From Ischnura elegans (taxonomy: Eukaryota > Arthropoda > Insecta > Odonata > Coenagrionidae): 64,000 bases of DNA. The notes under the pieces are model-generated. The model saw nothing but the letters and a program-made list of their open reading frames with translations. It was not told where the DNA came from and made no database searches. Each line of letters begins with the position of its first letter. Positions within the stretch are counted from its first letter, which is position 1. This document shows positions 12,979 to 25,338 of this stretch, piece by piece. A program made the position numbers and the translations under genes. The stretch is taken from the NCBI RefSeq assembly GCF_921293095.1, contig NC_060257.1, positions 52,116,968 to 52,180,967 of the forward strand, in the 5' to 3' direction.

Positions 12979-14205
12979 TGGGGAAGTGGTGGAGATTTGG
13001 CGAAAAATGACGGCCATAATGTGAATTGCGTCGCAGAAATTTTAAAAAAATATCAAAGAGTGAGATAAAGTATAAAACCCACGAATTCAATAGCTGCAAG
13101 TTTTAAAGGCTATAATTTTTGCTCAATTGTCACGGATACCAATGTAATGTGCGAAAGAGTTTATGAATAAATACAAGCAATCGATAGCCATGAATAGTTT
13201 TGAACTGTTACGATCTTTATGTACCTCAAAGGACAATTATTGCGCTCAAATAGGCATAAATAAGAGCTCACTTTAATAACACAATTTATTTTAAGGGAAA
13301 CTTAAGATTAATGAAGCTCCTCTCACAGAATGAAAAACTGTGAGACGATTGATATCTTTGTTTCCAGTGGGATAAAGATGGACTGTTCCCGAGTATAAAC
13401 TCAAAAGTTGGCCGTAAAGAAGCGTGAAAGAGAAATAATAAGACTGGTTTATTTTTTGTGGAAAAAGGAAACGAAAACATTCGTAAGTGTCGTACATCAA
13501 AGAAATGAAAAGCAGAGGTCAAGAGACACAGACAATTAATTTAAATTGAGGTATCATGCAAAAATTATTTCACTTCGATAATTTTAATATTTCATCTAAA
13601 AATATGAGTTGAATGAACTCTGATCCTTTTTCGAGAACTCAGTGAGGAAAATTTAACTTTTTTGCATGAATACCAACTTTTAGTTGAGTGAAATATCGGT
13701 GTAGTATTAAGAAGAGACGCTCGACAGCTGAGGACATTTGCGCCATGGATGAAGGGTAGAAATAAAAGGTGGATAGAAAGCCATGCGTCGCGAGATTCGG
13801 GTCATTTTTGCCATATGTATTCTTCAATCGAGTCTCTTCGTTCTCATAAAGATCTTCTGCACTTAAAATCAGTCAAAAAATTGTTCACTTTTGATTGTTT
13901 ACTTATTAAACGAAAAATATTAAAAATCATTATATATTTTCGTATAAGTTTTAGGAAAAGTTTATTCTTTCAAAAAATATGCTTAGAAATTCATGGGAAA
14001 ACCAGCTTAACGACTCACGAGCGAAAGTAAAAACTCGATTTTTACGAAAATTCCGATTTGAATTTTTTTCTCATTTATAAGGGCTTTTGACGATTTTATG
14101 GATAAACTAAATATTTATTTAGCCATATTTCCTTAATCCGTAGGCATTATATTATCAGACTACCATTTTTGATTTCTAAAAAAATAGTGAAAATTTAGGA
14201 CTTTG
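12979..14205. other. Intergenic DNA, nothing recognised
   Basis: Open frames of 60-90 codons overlap on opposite strands without splice or family signals. No structured repeat was noticed. Confidence 0.4.
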
Positions 14206-14210
14206 GCAAG

Positions 14211-14345
14211 GTTTTTTTTTTTTATTTCCGCCCACTGCGAGTCGGTCTTGGGCTTCTCCTAACGAGCGAGGCCAAGGAGACCACGGCTTAACGTCCCATC
14301 CGACGGACGGAGTGCTGTGCTCAAAGTACACTCCACAAAACACTC
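14211..14345 (-). repeat. SINE fragment (GTCCGTCGGATGGGACGTTAA family), minus strand
   Basis: On the minus strand it carries CACTCCGTCCGTCGGATGGG followed by ACGTTAAGCCGTGGTC. The same segment occurs in the copies at about 17480-17530 and 52438-52465 on the plus strand. This copy appears truncated and lacks a clear tRNA head. The T run at about 14212-14223 fits a minus-strand poly(A) tail. Confidence 0.65.
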
Positions 14346-14925
14346 AAGCAGGGAACCATGGGGTGTGAAGTCCGAATTTCGGTTGTTTAGAAACGGAGAT
14401 ACTTTTATGAATATGGATCATGTGTCAACGATATATTACAATTGTAACTCGGCGGATACTTTCCTGCACGCATAAGTAAGGAGAAACAGTAAAAATTGAT
14501 TTGATGCACTTTTCGTCTGGAGTGATGGCACACTTCTGCTCCTAATATTTGTGATCACTACATATCTTCAGATCCAATATTACGTAAAGATTTTGTCAAT
14601 ACATCGCAGGCGCTGTTTTTTTCAACAAATGGTGGCATGTTGTTTGCAACCCTTTCCAAAGAATCCCGTGTGATGGCATTCATTTTAACATTTTTTCGTG
14701 CTCAAAATTCTAGAATTCCAGTTTTTGTGTTTTCGGGTAAGTTACCAAATAGAAAATGCTCTTCCCATCATAAATTACCGTTTCAATAGCGACCAAGCGT
14801 CTCAAGGGCTCATCATCAGCATCAATAATGTACTCAAAAATAGATTTTGCCACTATGATTTTTTTCGTAAGCATCGGCCCTTTTACGTCATAAACTTGCT
14901 ATTTGTATTGCAGTTCCAAATACTT
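14346..14925. other. Intergenic DNA, nothing recognised
   Basis: A 145-codon open frame starts at 14698, but its 3' half runs through the duplicated non-coding segment beginning near 14930. It has no recognisable domain, so I do not call it a gene. Confidence 0.4.
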
Positions 14926-14929
14926 GACA

Positions 14930-15790
14930 GGGTTTTCAGAAACATTTCTGAACACAAGGCACGTTGGACGTGCAATACTAAACAGCAAGTATCAATAGCT
15001 GTAACGCTGATCACGCGGAATCTTTTTTCAACAATATTTTTTGTTTTGATTTGTAGAACGAAATTATCTTCCAAAAGGCTAGCTTACTATCTCTTTTCAA
15101 CATTCCCCCATCCAAATCAACTTAACCCTTTCTAGCCCAGATCTGTTTCTGGGAGAAATCAAATTTAAAGATTTTTCATTTTGAAAAGTTGAAAATTTTT
15201 CACGCAATGATAACTATCCTGGCATCTAAATATTTCGTCATTAAAATTTACACTGGAAAATAATATTTAGTTTAGATATCTCCTAAATGGAGCTTAAATT
15301 TTAAACATTTTCGATGTTGCTTAGGAGCAACATTGGCTTATAAAGGGTTAAACTATGACAACACAACATATGCAAGTCTTCAAATGCAACTCAACCCATA
15401 CATAAAAAAATAATATAAATGATCCTGTAGTCAGATATTACAGGCCTAATAAACAGGTATTTTCATTTATAATGATCCCATGCCAGATAAAATTCTATTC
15501 TTTTAATGTGGCGCAGATACTAAAGTACAATATGCTTAAGTCTGATGTAGCAGATAGAATAGAAAAAATTGTTTTCAATCATGCTATTATCATGCCAATA
15601 TCTTATTTCCTATGCTTACATGCTTAGCGTCTAATCGGACTGATATACCCTCGAATATTAACTTAATTTGTATGAATTGAGTTTATCTGTAATTATATTG
15701 TTAAGAAAACTATAAAAATCAATAAATAAATAATCATCGGATGCCAAAGCGGCAAGCGTCTTATGAAAAATTTGCCCTTTTAGGATAGAG
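14930..15790 (+). repeat. Diverged segmental duplicate, copy B
   Basis: This aligns collinearly with 3380-3900, with the same landmarks in the same order and an extra block at about 15125-15345. That block contains a near-inverted AACCCTTTCTAGCC / TTATAAAGGGTTAAA pair at its two edges, so copy B may have received a small insertion there. Confidence 0.7.
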
Positions 15791-15859
15791 ATTTTCTCAT
15801 AGTATCACATCTAATCGTGATCGAAGGTTAAATGTAGCAGTATTGATATCGAAAGTTAA

Positions 15860-16440
15860 GAGTAGTCAATCTGCTCCACTAAATATTAATCTCGATCAAG
15901 CTGACTAGGGTGCAAGATGATGAGGTGCAGATGGTAAGGGAAGAGAGGTGTTTCTGATTGCAGAAGCTTGACACCAGCTCGCAAAGAAGTCTGTAGAACA
16001 GAATGTAGAAAAGTCTGTAGAATAGATCGGTGAATTCAAAAGATTGAGTTCAACCGTTGATTTCGGGTGTCATTTTTTTAAAAAAGGATTTGAAAACTTG
16101 AGTTAATTCATACTACTTACTTACTACGCGGGAGTTTCTATGGCAATGCATCGTAGTCACATGATCCGCGTTGATAAAACTTTTTCTATGGATTTTATTA
16201 AACAACCGATATACCTGAGATTTATGCATAAAATGAAAATTAAAAAAATATGGAGTTTCCGAAATTGTTCTAACGTTCCGACCGACTAACTATTCATCTC
16301 GATCCAGCTGACTTGGATGCAAGATATTGTCTGATTGAAGAAACTTGATCCTTGGGCGCAAAGAAATTCCGTTGAATAGCACGGTGAAATCAAAAGATTG
16401 AGTTCAACCGATGATTTCGGGTGTCATTTGTTAAGGGACT
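15860..16440 (+). repeat. Local diverged tandem duplication
   Basis: Two successive units of roughly 350 bp share, in order, TCTCGATC.AGCTGACT, GATGCAAGAT, a CTTGA..C block, GCGCAAAGAA or similar, AAAAGATTGAGTTCAACCG and GATTTCGGGTGTCATTT. Unit 1 ends near 16075 and unit 2 near 16430. There are no open frames of interest. Confidence 0.65.
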
Positions 16441-17340
16441 TTGAAATGAGGAGTGCCTGAAATTTTTGCGGTCGTCTCAAAAGACAATTTCATCTGAAGT
16501 CCCGCTGATATTTTTCTCGCCTCCCACTCTAATCTCGTTCTTTTCACTCCAAGGGACTTACCACCTTTAGGCACATGCACAACTTTTTTATAATCTCAAT
16601 GAGAAGGCGAGAAAATTTCAAAGAGCTCTCCTAGAAAAAAGGATGAAAATACTGGTACATACCCACGTTCAGCACTTCATGGGAGATGCCGCTGGATACA
16701 AATAATGTTCCTTCACCCTCTTTCCCTAACTATTTTACCTTGGGGGACAAGTCAAAATAATATAAATAATCGATTTTTACAATATAAACAATTCACTTGA
16801 ATATTTAGCAATTTTCATCTATTTCTTCTGGCTTGATTGCACGATTAATTAATGCACAAGTTAATTTGCTAATATGTATTACTTTTAAGAAATTAACCAG
16901 CTTTGAGCTCTTGCCTGCCTAATAGTTTGATGCGAAGGATAGCTCAACAATTATCATTTATAATGATGCTATTTTATTAAAACTATGCTTCCTTAAAATT
17001 CGCTCAAGAAACTAACATACCATTGTTTGAACCAAAGTTTGATGTGGTGAATAGTTTGAAGAAAAACAATCAGTATTACTCAAGTGGGTCATTAACCAAT
17101 ATTTCATTTCCTGCGTTTTTATAGTATGTCAGATCGTAGGTTGTGTCAAGGGAGCAAATAAGATTCTCATAAAACATTTGAACTCGACTCTTCATTAGCA
17201 CCTTTATATTAATTCCGTCAATCTTCATCTAGATCCACGTTTAACTTCATCTGCGAATTAAAAACTAAGAGCAAATACATACATGATCACTCAAGGTGTC
17301 TACGTAGTCACCAAAAGCCGTGACCAACATTGTAACTTAA
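16441..17340. other. AT-rich intergenic DNA, nothing recognised
   Basis: No exon or defined repeat could be supported. Confidence 0.4.
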
Positions 17341-17344
17341 ACTT

Positions 17345-17665
17345 CAGTGATCGGGTTGGTAGGATTGCTAGAGTGTCGACTACGCGCTCGCGGGCCCGGA
17401 TTCGTAGCCTGGCGGTGGTAGAGGAATATTCAAAGGCTATCCGATCCCTGTTTTTATGTTGTGTTTAGCACACTACAAGTGCAACACTCCGTCCGTCGGA
17501 TGGGACGTTAAAGCCGTGGTCCCCTTGACGCCTTTCGTTAAGAGCAGGCTGACGCCGGTACTGGGTTTCTCTCCATCCTTCCCCTCCTGCTCTTACCTCA
17601 TGGCGAAAATGACCTAAGATGTCGAACCTAACTTCCTCCGAATACAATGCCATAATCGAATTCAG
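17345..17665 (+). repeat. tRNA-derived SINE, plus strand
   Basis: A tRNA-like head contains GGTTGGTAGGATTGCTAGAG (box A-like) and CCCGGATTCGTAGCC (box B-like). It is followed by GGCGGTGGTAGAGGAA and the conserved body CACTCCGTCCGTCGGATGGG, ACGTTAAAGCCGTGGTCCCC and CTTTCGTTAAGAGCAGGCT. The element at 52301-52470 has the same head-body order, including CCTGGCGGTGGCAGAGAA. It is an RNA polymerase III-type, non-autonomous retroelement with no protein. Confidence 0.75.
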
Positions 17666-20590
17666 CATTACTATTGGAGATGATAAATTTAGCACTTATT
17701 ATATACGCATTATTAAAATTGTGAGAGTTTTTCTTCTTATTGAGCATTAAATAAAACTCCCATTCGTAATGAACAACATGAAAATAAACGTTATCATCTT
17801 AATATTATAATTTAAACTATATTAATAGTAAGAAATTTCTCTCCAAATCAAATGTAGCACTATATGGAACCAACAATGAACAATGAGTTTCCTGATCGAC
17901 TTAAAATTAACGTATGTAATACTACTGTAAGATTATCGTAAATGAAAACATTATCTTCCATGTTACACTATTATGCAATTTTATCTCCAAATTATATATA
18001 GCACACGCCTATTAGTTTGGTGTCCAGTTTGTTTCCATGGTTACAATCTCGAGGACGAGCTGACGGTCATTTTTTTTTATTTCTTCACCACGTCAAAAAG
18101 GTATCCTAGGCCGATTGCCCATGTCACCGCGGTCGAGAGGATTACAAATACACATTAATGCTATCTCTTTTTCTCGTCCATTCCCTGCGCCAATTAAATG
18201 CACGTGCACTCATGACGCCACATATTGAGGATTTTATTCGTATATTCACTGCCCAAGGAGTTCGCGTCGCAATAAACACCCGATATTTTCGTATCATTAC
18301 CACCCCTTTCATCCAGGCGTGAAAAGCTAGGGATCAAATCGCCTCATTGAGTTCCTCGCGGGGACGGAAATATTACGTGGGAGATTCGACGCGACGTGTG
18401 CTGGCGTGGGTGAGGATAAATACTTTCCGTGACATTCTCCCCACAGTATTTCCCCTTAGCCCCTTGTGACAGTCTCCACGGACGAATTGGAATGAAAACA
18501 CCTCGACCAATTATTATCGTACGCTGCTATGGCTGAAAGAAATGTGGTCCTTACCAAAGGACCTGGAATCTAAGGAGCTCGAGGAAACAATATTGCTTCG
18601 AATTATATACGGTACATGTGCCATATTAACCCATTTCCGACAAGAAAAATGTCTGCTTACGATTTTGAAGATTTTTAGGTGTTTAGCTCCTATGGTCGTC
18701 ATAACCCATTAACGCCCATCGTAGCCTCATTGCTACACCCTACCAATGGATCCCATAAGATTTTACGCGTTGCGGCCTAGTGTAACCTTGTGGCCACAGT
18801 TAATTCCGAGAAAAATGTTTGATGAATGCATCGCCTAAATATTTTGTAACGGTTAACTTAAGACGGGCGGTTAAACGGTTAACATAAGGGCGAAACACAT
18901 AAATATAATCAAAATCACAAGCAGACATTTTTCTGAGCGGAAATAGGTTATATAACCACGTAGGGAATGAAACCTTCATGTGTATTGTAAACAAGATTAT
19001 TAATAAGTTACAAATAAAAATTATTTTGATTATAATTAAAACCCAATATCTTACTGTTCCACAACACCACACAGGAATCAGTCAAGGGACAATGTGATAA
19101 ACAATATTCTTTTAAATATTTTAGTTTCGGTGCCCTCTCCTTCTCCTTTTCAGTAGAATAAGAATTAAAATACTTAAAACTATTCGTATTTTCAAACAAA
19201 AAAGGATCGCATAACAACCATACAAAGAATTTTGATTTCTCCATACATAACTCTGGTACAATATATAAAGTTTAGAAACAATCACATTAGTTCACACAAG
19301 TCCAGTATCTTCTTTTGATATTTTTTTCCAACAAAAATTCTCAGACTAACGCTTCTGCCCGTCTAATAAACACTGATTGTAGAATACACAATTCAATTAA
19401 TCCTACTGACTTAAATGTCTAAGGTGTGGATCTAAATCGTTGGATAAAAAATATTTTTGGAGTGGTTTAAGATAATTTTCAAATATTGGCTACAAAGTAT
19501 ATTTTTGACGTTGCTGTGGATGACATTGTTAAATTTGTTAAGTCTAGAATAGCTTCTGGCATCATGAAGGTTCCATTCCATGAAGGTATCATGAAGGGAA
19601 TGGAACTTCCAAGGCAAACTCTGGTTCGGGCCATTTTAAATCAATTAGGGAGGACGAATAATTATCCATCGGACCTTCGGGGGCAAGGAGAGATTGTGCA
19701 GGCGTGGGGTATAGGCTCGGAAAGGGAACGAGGGGTGTATTCGGACGCTATTTCACGGTTAAGTTCGCTTCCAGGACTCTCGTCGGATTAAGCTTCCCGC
19801 ACGCGCCTTCCCAATTCGTAGAATGAGAGGCATACATTAGGAAGCTGTTTTAAGGTCGCTGAAACGAGCATTAGAGAAGGGTCCAGTGGTGGAGTTTTGG
19901 GATGTGGATGAGGGAAGAAAATTTCATAATGTCCGAACTAGCGGTGCTGGTCTCCTCGGAATAAGAGAATCGCAAATAATGGACATAAGAGCACGATAAA
20001 GTCGGTTAAAAATTACAAATTTAAAAGAATCAGGTGTTCTGGCACCACCTCCAACATTTTTTTGTCTCGTGCGACAATATAAATACGATTACACATAGCA
20101 AACCTGGAAAAATGTTTTTCTCAAAAGCTTATGTTCTGGACGTATTTATTCCTCTTGTATTCGAAAATGATACTCGAAATATCCTATCGCTCTCAGTTAA
20201 GGTGCAAATCACAGAAAGCAATATCGATAACTCAAATAGTACCTACCCAAATGGCAAACGAATGCTGGTCAATTGTCCCAAAATGACCAACGAATCAAAT
20301 AGAAGCAGGTCATAAGTTTAAACCGACGCCATATGCTCACAGCGTAAAGATGCATACAGGGTTATCGGAACTTTGCAATCACTAATATCTTTCACTCGGT
20401 GGATTCTAAGTTATCATGGCATTATTCGCTTTCCTCGTCATCGCTTTTCCCCTAATGGGACATTTTGGTGTGCTCACGGTGAAGAATTCAAAAGTAGTCG
20501 CCCACCAATCGAACATTCCAAATTTTCTGATATTAATGTTCAATTTCCTTGATATACTTATGAAACGTGTCACCCTATTCCAAACTTAGT
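17666..20590. other. Intergenic DNA, nothing recognised
   Basis: A relatively GC-rich island at about 18300-18480 stands out from AT-rich surroundings but has no open frame or splice pair I can defend. The segment at 19568-19607 is a small imperfect palindrome (GTTCCATTCC / GGAATGGAAC). Confidence 0.4.
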
Positions 20591-20599
20591 TTACAGAAT

Positions 20600-20840
20600 A
20601 TATATTCACACTCAATCCTATGGCCACTCAAATCCAAGTCGATTTTTGGCCTAATCGACGAGTTGTCTCCAGACTTCTCTGTCCTCCGCCATGTCAACCT
20701 ATCCCTAAAGTCTTCTCATGTCTTCAACGACTTGGTCATACCATCTCAGTCTTGGTCTTCCCCGTGGACGCCTGGTTGACATCTCCTCACTCTTCTTATC
20801 ATTTCATCCTCCTCCATTCTTCTCACATGACCAAGCCGAC
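20600..20840 (-). pseudogene. Non-LTR retrotransposon ORF2 C-terminal relic (RTE-like)
   Basis: On the minus strand, pieces in more than one frame read GHVRRMEEDEM, then RGRPRLRWYDQVVEDMRRL, then AEDREVWRQLV and AKNRLGF. This order is typical of the extreme C-terminus of RTE/endonuclease-type LINE polyproteins, downstream of the reverse transcriptase. Frameshifts and an in-frame stop break it. It represents a dead 5'-truncated copy. Confidence 0.65.
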
Positions 20841-20845
20841 TAATA

Positions 20846-21512
20846 GGGTAGTTTCCTTCATCAAAGAAAACGAAATGCATTCATTGCTATTCGTTACCCA
20901 CCGGTAGTGCTTTCATAATATACAAAATATTTGGTTTTAGAAATTCCAGTTTAGACGAATTGCAATGGTCAATTTTAACCTCATTTGAAAAAGGCCAGAT
21001 TGGCGCCCATGCGATTCCACTCCACATGACGTCACAGGGACCTAGTTTCTATACGAGTAGATAGGAGTTTTACATTGTCTGAGATTACAAATGCATGCAT
21101 GAGGCACAGGACTCAGGGAAACATCTCATAATAATCACCCATTAAAACTGCCTAAGTTCGGAAAGTTTCCTTCGTTTTGTTAGGGGAATAATAATCCTTA
21201 TTTAAGCCAAGCGCTACCTGCTAGCAGGGTACTCAGCTACCTGCTAGCAGCCTGCGTCGTATCAGCGCTCAAGTCTCGCCTAAAGGTCACCTCTCAGGGC
21301 GGCAGCGGGAACCAGAAATACGTCACATGGACTTTTCCCATCATTCCTACTTAGCCGTCGCGTTTTCGCGCGCTTGAAAATTTTCACTTTTCGTTTAATC
21401 GCAAAAAATAGATATCGTCATTCGAAAATCTAAGAGCGTGAAATGCGTACTCCAGGATTAATAATCTTTCGATTTAGGTAATAAAAATAATAATAGGAAA
21501 CCACCCTATTCC
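20846..21512. mobile_element. Non-autonomous TIR element with AATAGGGTAGTTTCC ends, copy 1
   Basis: The left end AATAGGGTAGTTTCC is mirrored by the right end GGAAACCACCCTATT (about 21496-21510), matching at 14 of 15 positions. A second, truncated copy lies at 54831-55320 in the same orientation. It shares CTTCATCAAAGAAAACGAAA, CATTTGAAAAAGGCCAGATT, GGCGCCCATGCGAT, TGACGTCAC and TTATTTAAGCCAAGCGC. There is an internal 18-bp-scale direct repeat (ACTACCTGCTAGCAG-like) near 21218-21250. No transposase is encoded. Confidence 0.75.
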
Positions 21513-22265
21513 CCCACTTACTTATTATCACAGCCACAAAACATAGTCTTCTATACAGGCGTCTGAGCTCTCTGTTTTTCAGTATTCTCCATGTCCCTTC
21601 TTCAAATATTGGTCCATATAACCTCCTAAACATTTTTGCAATAGATTGGATGATAAGATGTTTTAAGCATCATTTTCGTGATCAGGAGGTCACAACACAC
21701 AAGGAACACCTCCATTTAAGACAAATAAATACGGCCGTCCTTGGGGACTGACCGATAACTTGATACTTCTCTGGGGTAAACTGTGGAAGACTTATTTCGC
21801 ACATGAAAATTTCACCCATTTTATCAATTGTAACGTAATGCAGTTTTCAAAGATATTTATATTAATAATTTGGGATTTGTAAACTGTCATAAATTTCATT
21901 ACTAGAAAAAATTACCTGTTAATGAAAAGTAAAAATAAGTACTTATAACTATATTGGAAGAAAACCTTGCAATTTTCCACGACTATTAACTTTAAAAGGG
22001 AATAAAGGTTTGTAATCGTGGAAATTGCAAGTATTTCTTTCAATATGGAAAAATTCCACTCTATCACGCTTAGCTCTTCTGATTTTATACTTATATCTAG
22101 ATATAGCACGAGCGTGATGATATTGGAAGATGCGACAAATCGGACGATTTGCAACACATATATTTCATTATGTGACTAGCAGGCTATCCAGCGTTGCTCG
22201 TGAAGGATAGAAAATAGAGAAGTGGGAAACATGGAAATTGAAATTCATGGTCATATGGCATGATA
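21513..22265. other. Intergenic DNA, nothing recognised
   Basis: AT-rich, with no exon or defined repeat that I can support. Confidence 0.4.
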
Positions 22266-22672
22266 TAGGCCGCTCGTTTCGTCAAAAACTGCCACGGACG
22301 TACAGACACCGTTATCCAGATGTTAAGTGAATTAGGCTGGGAGCCGCTTGAGACTCGGAGGCTGAGGGCTAGGCTTGGATTGCTTGAACAATTAAGAATT
22401 GATATCTTCAAGAGCGACACGGAGAACATAATATTAGAGCCACACTACATTTCCAAGTCTGATAGAAGCGATAAATTAAGAGATATGTTTTGCCTAACGG
22501 ATAGATATGGGGAATTCGTTTTTTCCGCGAGCCATAAAGGACTTTAATAAACGCTAGTCCCAACTTCGTTAGAGCACTTCATTTTTTATGTGTATATGGC
22601 TGGTGTCCTAACACCACCTGCCACACGCCTTTTAGGCGGCTTGAGGGTATTATGTAGATGCATGTGTAGATA
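22266..22672 (+). pseudogene. 5'-truncated non-LTR retrotransposon 3' end, plus strand
   Basis: The frame from 22320 encodes MLSELGWEPLETRRLRARL and continues through LLEQLRIDIFKSD, ILEPHYISKSDRSDKLR and FCLTDRY. It matches the C-terminus of the minus-strand copy at 44859-45332 almost residue for residue. The 3' UTR, with TGTCCTAACACC, CCACACGCCTTTTAGGCGG and TATTATGTAGATG, also matches. This is a CR1/Jockey-like LINE tail. The upstream frame is broken after the KNRYGRTD-equivalent region, so this copy is dead. Confidence 0.85.
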
Positions 22673-22944
22673 TGTCTTATTTCTCATTAAGCGTGTAAGA
22701 GATTGCCTACCCGGCAGGATTTATAACCGCAGAAGTTGTATGACGTGACGTAAAAAATGGTAATGAGAAAACAATGATGCGTTGTACGCAACCGAAAGTA
22801 GCACAACGGGGTTCGGTAGCATGAGAAGCCCCTGTGTGCTAACTCTGATCTCAATACGTTCCACCTTATGTAAACGCATAGCGGACAGACAAACAGAAAT
22901 TCTCTTTTACTTATGTAGATGTCTGGTTTTTTTCCCCACCAATT

Positions 22945-23107
22945 AATGGGAGTGAAGATTTCTCTGGTCTCACACCGTGTAAGGTCCCCCATATTTCCTT
23001 CCGATGCGTCGATATGCAACTCGCCCATCGTCCTCAGGAATTCAGGAGTCCGAATGGAGGACCTTACCCGCTGTGAGACCCAAGAAATCATCACTGCCAT
23101 GCATTTT
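22945..23107. repeat. Foldback hairpin with a degenerate hammerhead-like core in its loop
   Basis: Arms at 22945-22997 and 23053-23107 are inverted copies. The left runs from TTAATGGGAGTGAAGATTTC to GTAAGGTCCCCCAT, and the right is its reverse complement with about 20 percent mismatch. In the loop, the minus strand carries CTGAGGA (23037-23031), then CGATG paired with CATCG (23030-23026 with 23006-23002), then GAAG where GAAA is expected. The geometry is that of the hammerhead family members in this window, but the key adenosine is changed. Confidence 0.6.
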
Positions 23108-23269
23108 ATCATTTTAATACAAGTACCTAACGCGCTTAAATAAGTATTAACTTTAATAAGTTTTTGTGGTCTTGCAATTTCTTGCATAGAGCAGTGGCTG
23201 TAATAGAAATATTATGTCAACGGCGGTTGGTCAAACTGCGTGCTCGCATCGCCGCTAGTGTATCATTCG

Positions 23270-23660
23270 ACGGCCTCAATAAGTATGTCTCATTAAACTA
23301 CAACAATCATTTAACTTTACTTTAATTTTACTTCTTAACGTGATATTAATCATATGTTATGTTATAACTTTTTATATTGATCACATGTTATCTTTTGCTA
23401 CTTTTTAATTGTTTTTAACGTGCTAAATAATGCTTATAATGTTTGTACGCTTTACTTTTTTATATTGATTACATGTTATCTTTCGCTACCCTTTACTTTA
23501 TTAATGTGTTAAATTATGCTTATTAATGTTTATATGCTTCTTATATATACTTAATTATGTAACGCTATGTCTATATGCTTATTAATGCAACACTTTTTCT
23601 GTACATTGGGTTAACACCCGTAAGAATAAACTATTATTATTATTATCATTATCATATGCC
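23270..23660 (+). repeat. Possible retrotransposon 3' tail with internal repeats
   Basis: AT-rich direct repeats (TTATATTGAT.ACATGTTATCTTT at about 23371 and 23460, and TTAAATTATGCTTATTAATG) end in GTTAACACCCGTAAGAATAAA followed by (CTATT)ATTATTATT. An AATAAA followed by a trinucleotide tail is a common 3' end of non-LTR elements. No coding part is attached, so the call is tentative. Confidence 0.35.
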
Positions 23661-25105
23661 GTCTAAATTAGATACCAATGTCGCTATACATCATAGCCAT
23701 CTCTCCTTATCATTTTGTCTTTGCATCCACATTTAAAAGCCTTCCCAAAGTCATAAATACGATTCATGTTTTCGTAAAAGCTCCAAGCATTCCACGGGCT
23801 TGGCCTGGAGGGCTTTTGCGAGGGAGACCTGTTGCACAACACAAAGTTTTAGTCGAAGATCCATTCGCACACTACTCGTTGGGCCAACAGCAATATAAAC
23901 AAAGGTATTCATATTGGCTAAAAAGTAATCAAAAACTAACATTACGTTATAATGCCACGTTTTATATTTCTATATTTGCATGCAATAATTAATCACTGCG
24001 AATTATAATATATCCTTGTACATTTATCGGTAATGATATACATTAAATGCTCAGAGGAGATGCCCCTTCTAGTAAACATTTAATTCGGGATGCAAAAAAA
24101 TGTGAAACAAACGGTTTATATGACATAAAAGGCTTTTTATTCGATGCTTTAAAACGCCCACAGAAAAAATATTTTCTCCCCAAACATACCACGTCACTCT
24201 AGAATAATACCGATTTTTTAATGGAAACTTTCAAAAGCCGTAGTTCTTGGCCTTTAAACCTTCACACAATATTCTTAAACATTTCAAGAATTATTCTTTG
24301 TGGATAGGAAAGAGCTGATTAGAATATCTCATGTCAGATTTTAAGAAAAAGACTATTAAGGAATTCCATCTGCAGTGAAGTGCTTTTTGGCGCTTATTAC
24401 TGCCATTTCTTCAAATGAGAAACAGTATTAGAGCTACGGTGCACGCAAGAAAGTTGACAGTTGAACACGTATTCTAAATTTATACTGTTTCATGGTCAAC
24501 TTCCTCACCTATTTCCGACTCATTCATGCGGTGAGACTATTTAGGGATGAGAGAACCCTATTCACAGAGTCCTGCTTGTGGACTTGAGTCAACCTCATTC
24601 AAACATTGCGTCGGATATAATTATGAGAACAGTGTTCACAAAACCTTCTGCGGTAGCTTTTCCTCCATGCGAACTGTCCCTTCTCTCGCATAATGCCTTC
24701 TGGAGGAAGCTCTGCTTGTCTTTTCCCCGGTTGGGAGCGGCTACCTTAGGACCACCCCGCATTGTATCCATTTGCACTTGGGGAAAAATACAGAGTGAAA
24801 ATTAGACCTCACAAGGCGACGAGGTCAGAAGGGGAAAGGCCTGTGGGAGGAACGAGGCCGAAACATCAGCGAGTAGAATTGTGCAGGAGGATGTGGAAAC
24901 TGAGAGCGAACGCTTAAAGGACGATGTGAAGGGATCCGAAAATGACACGCAACGTTGCGTAATTACTCTTCAGTTTTAATTATAGATGGGCACCTCGTAA
25001 AAAAGAAACGCTTTAAACATTTGAAAAAAATCTTCTTTCATTCGGATCGAAAAGAATGTGAACAATGAAGTTTTTCCAGTAACTTGATTGATAGCGCTTC
25101 TTAAG
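23661..25105. other. Intergenic DNA, nothing recognised
   Basis: Overlapping frames of 60-104 codons exist on both strands. None has a recognisable domain or splice context. Confidence 0.4.
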
Positions 25106-25338
25106 ACCCGTTTACACGACAATTTAATACGCACGAGATAATATGTGTTTGCACGAACGATTTTCGTGTAACGGATCGTATACGAATGCATGAACCAAAT
25201 GAGAATATGTTCTACTTTCTGTACATGCATTCGAACAAGTTGGGTGGTTAGATGGTGCATTTTCGTGTTCATTCACGCGTTTATATATTCAGACATTAAC
25301 TCATACGGGTTAATGTACCGTGTAAACACTAAACAGGC
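25106..25338. mobile_element. MITE family 'GGCCTGTTTACACG', copy 2
   Basis: Left end ACCCGTTTACACGAC and right end ACCGTGTAAAC are inverted. Internal blocks GTGTTTGCACGAACGATTTT, GAACAAGTTGGGTGGTTA and GGTGCATTTTCGTGTTC match the copy at 9.6 kb. Non-coding. Confidence 0.75.

Noticed and set aside
14800..14850. Minus-strand CTGATGA followed by GAAACGG as another hammerhead
   Set aside because: The 28-base interval forms no clean stem II, and stems I and III cannot be drawn.
22687..23187. 166-codon minus-strand open frame
   Set aside because: Its centre runs through the inverted repeat at 22945-23107, and a complementary frame exists on the other strand. There is no recognisable domain.
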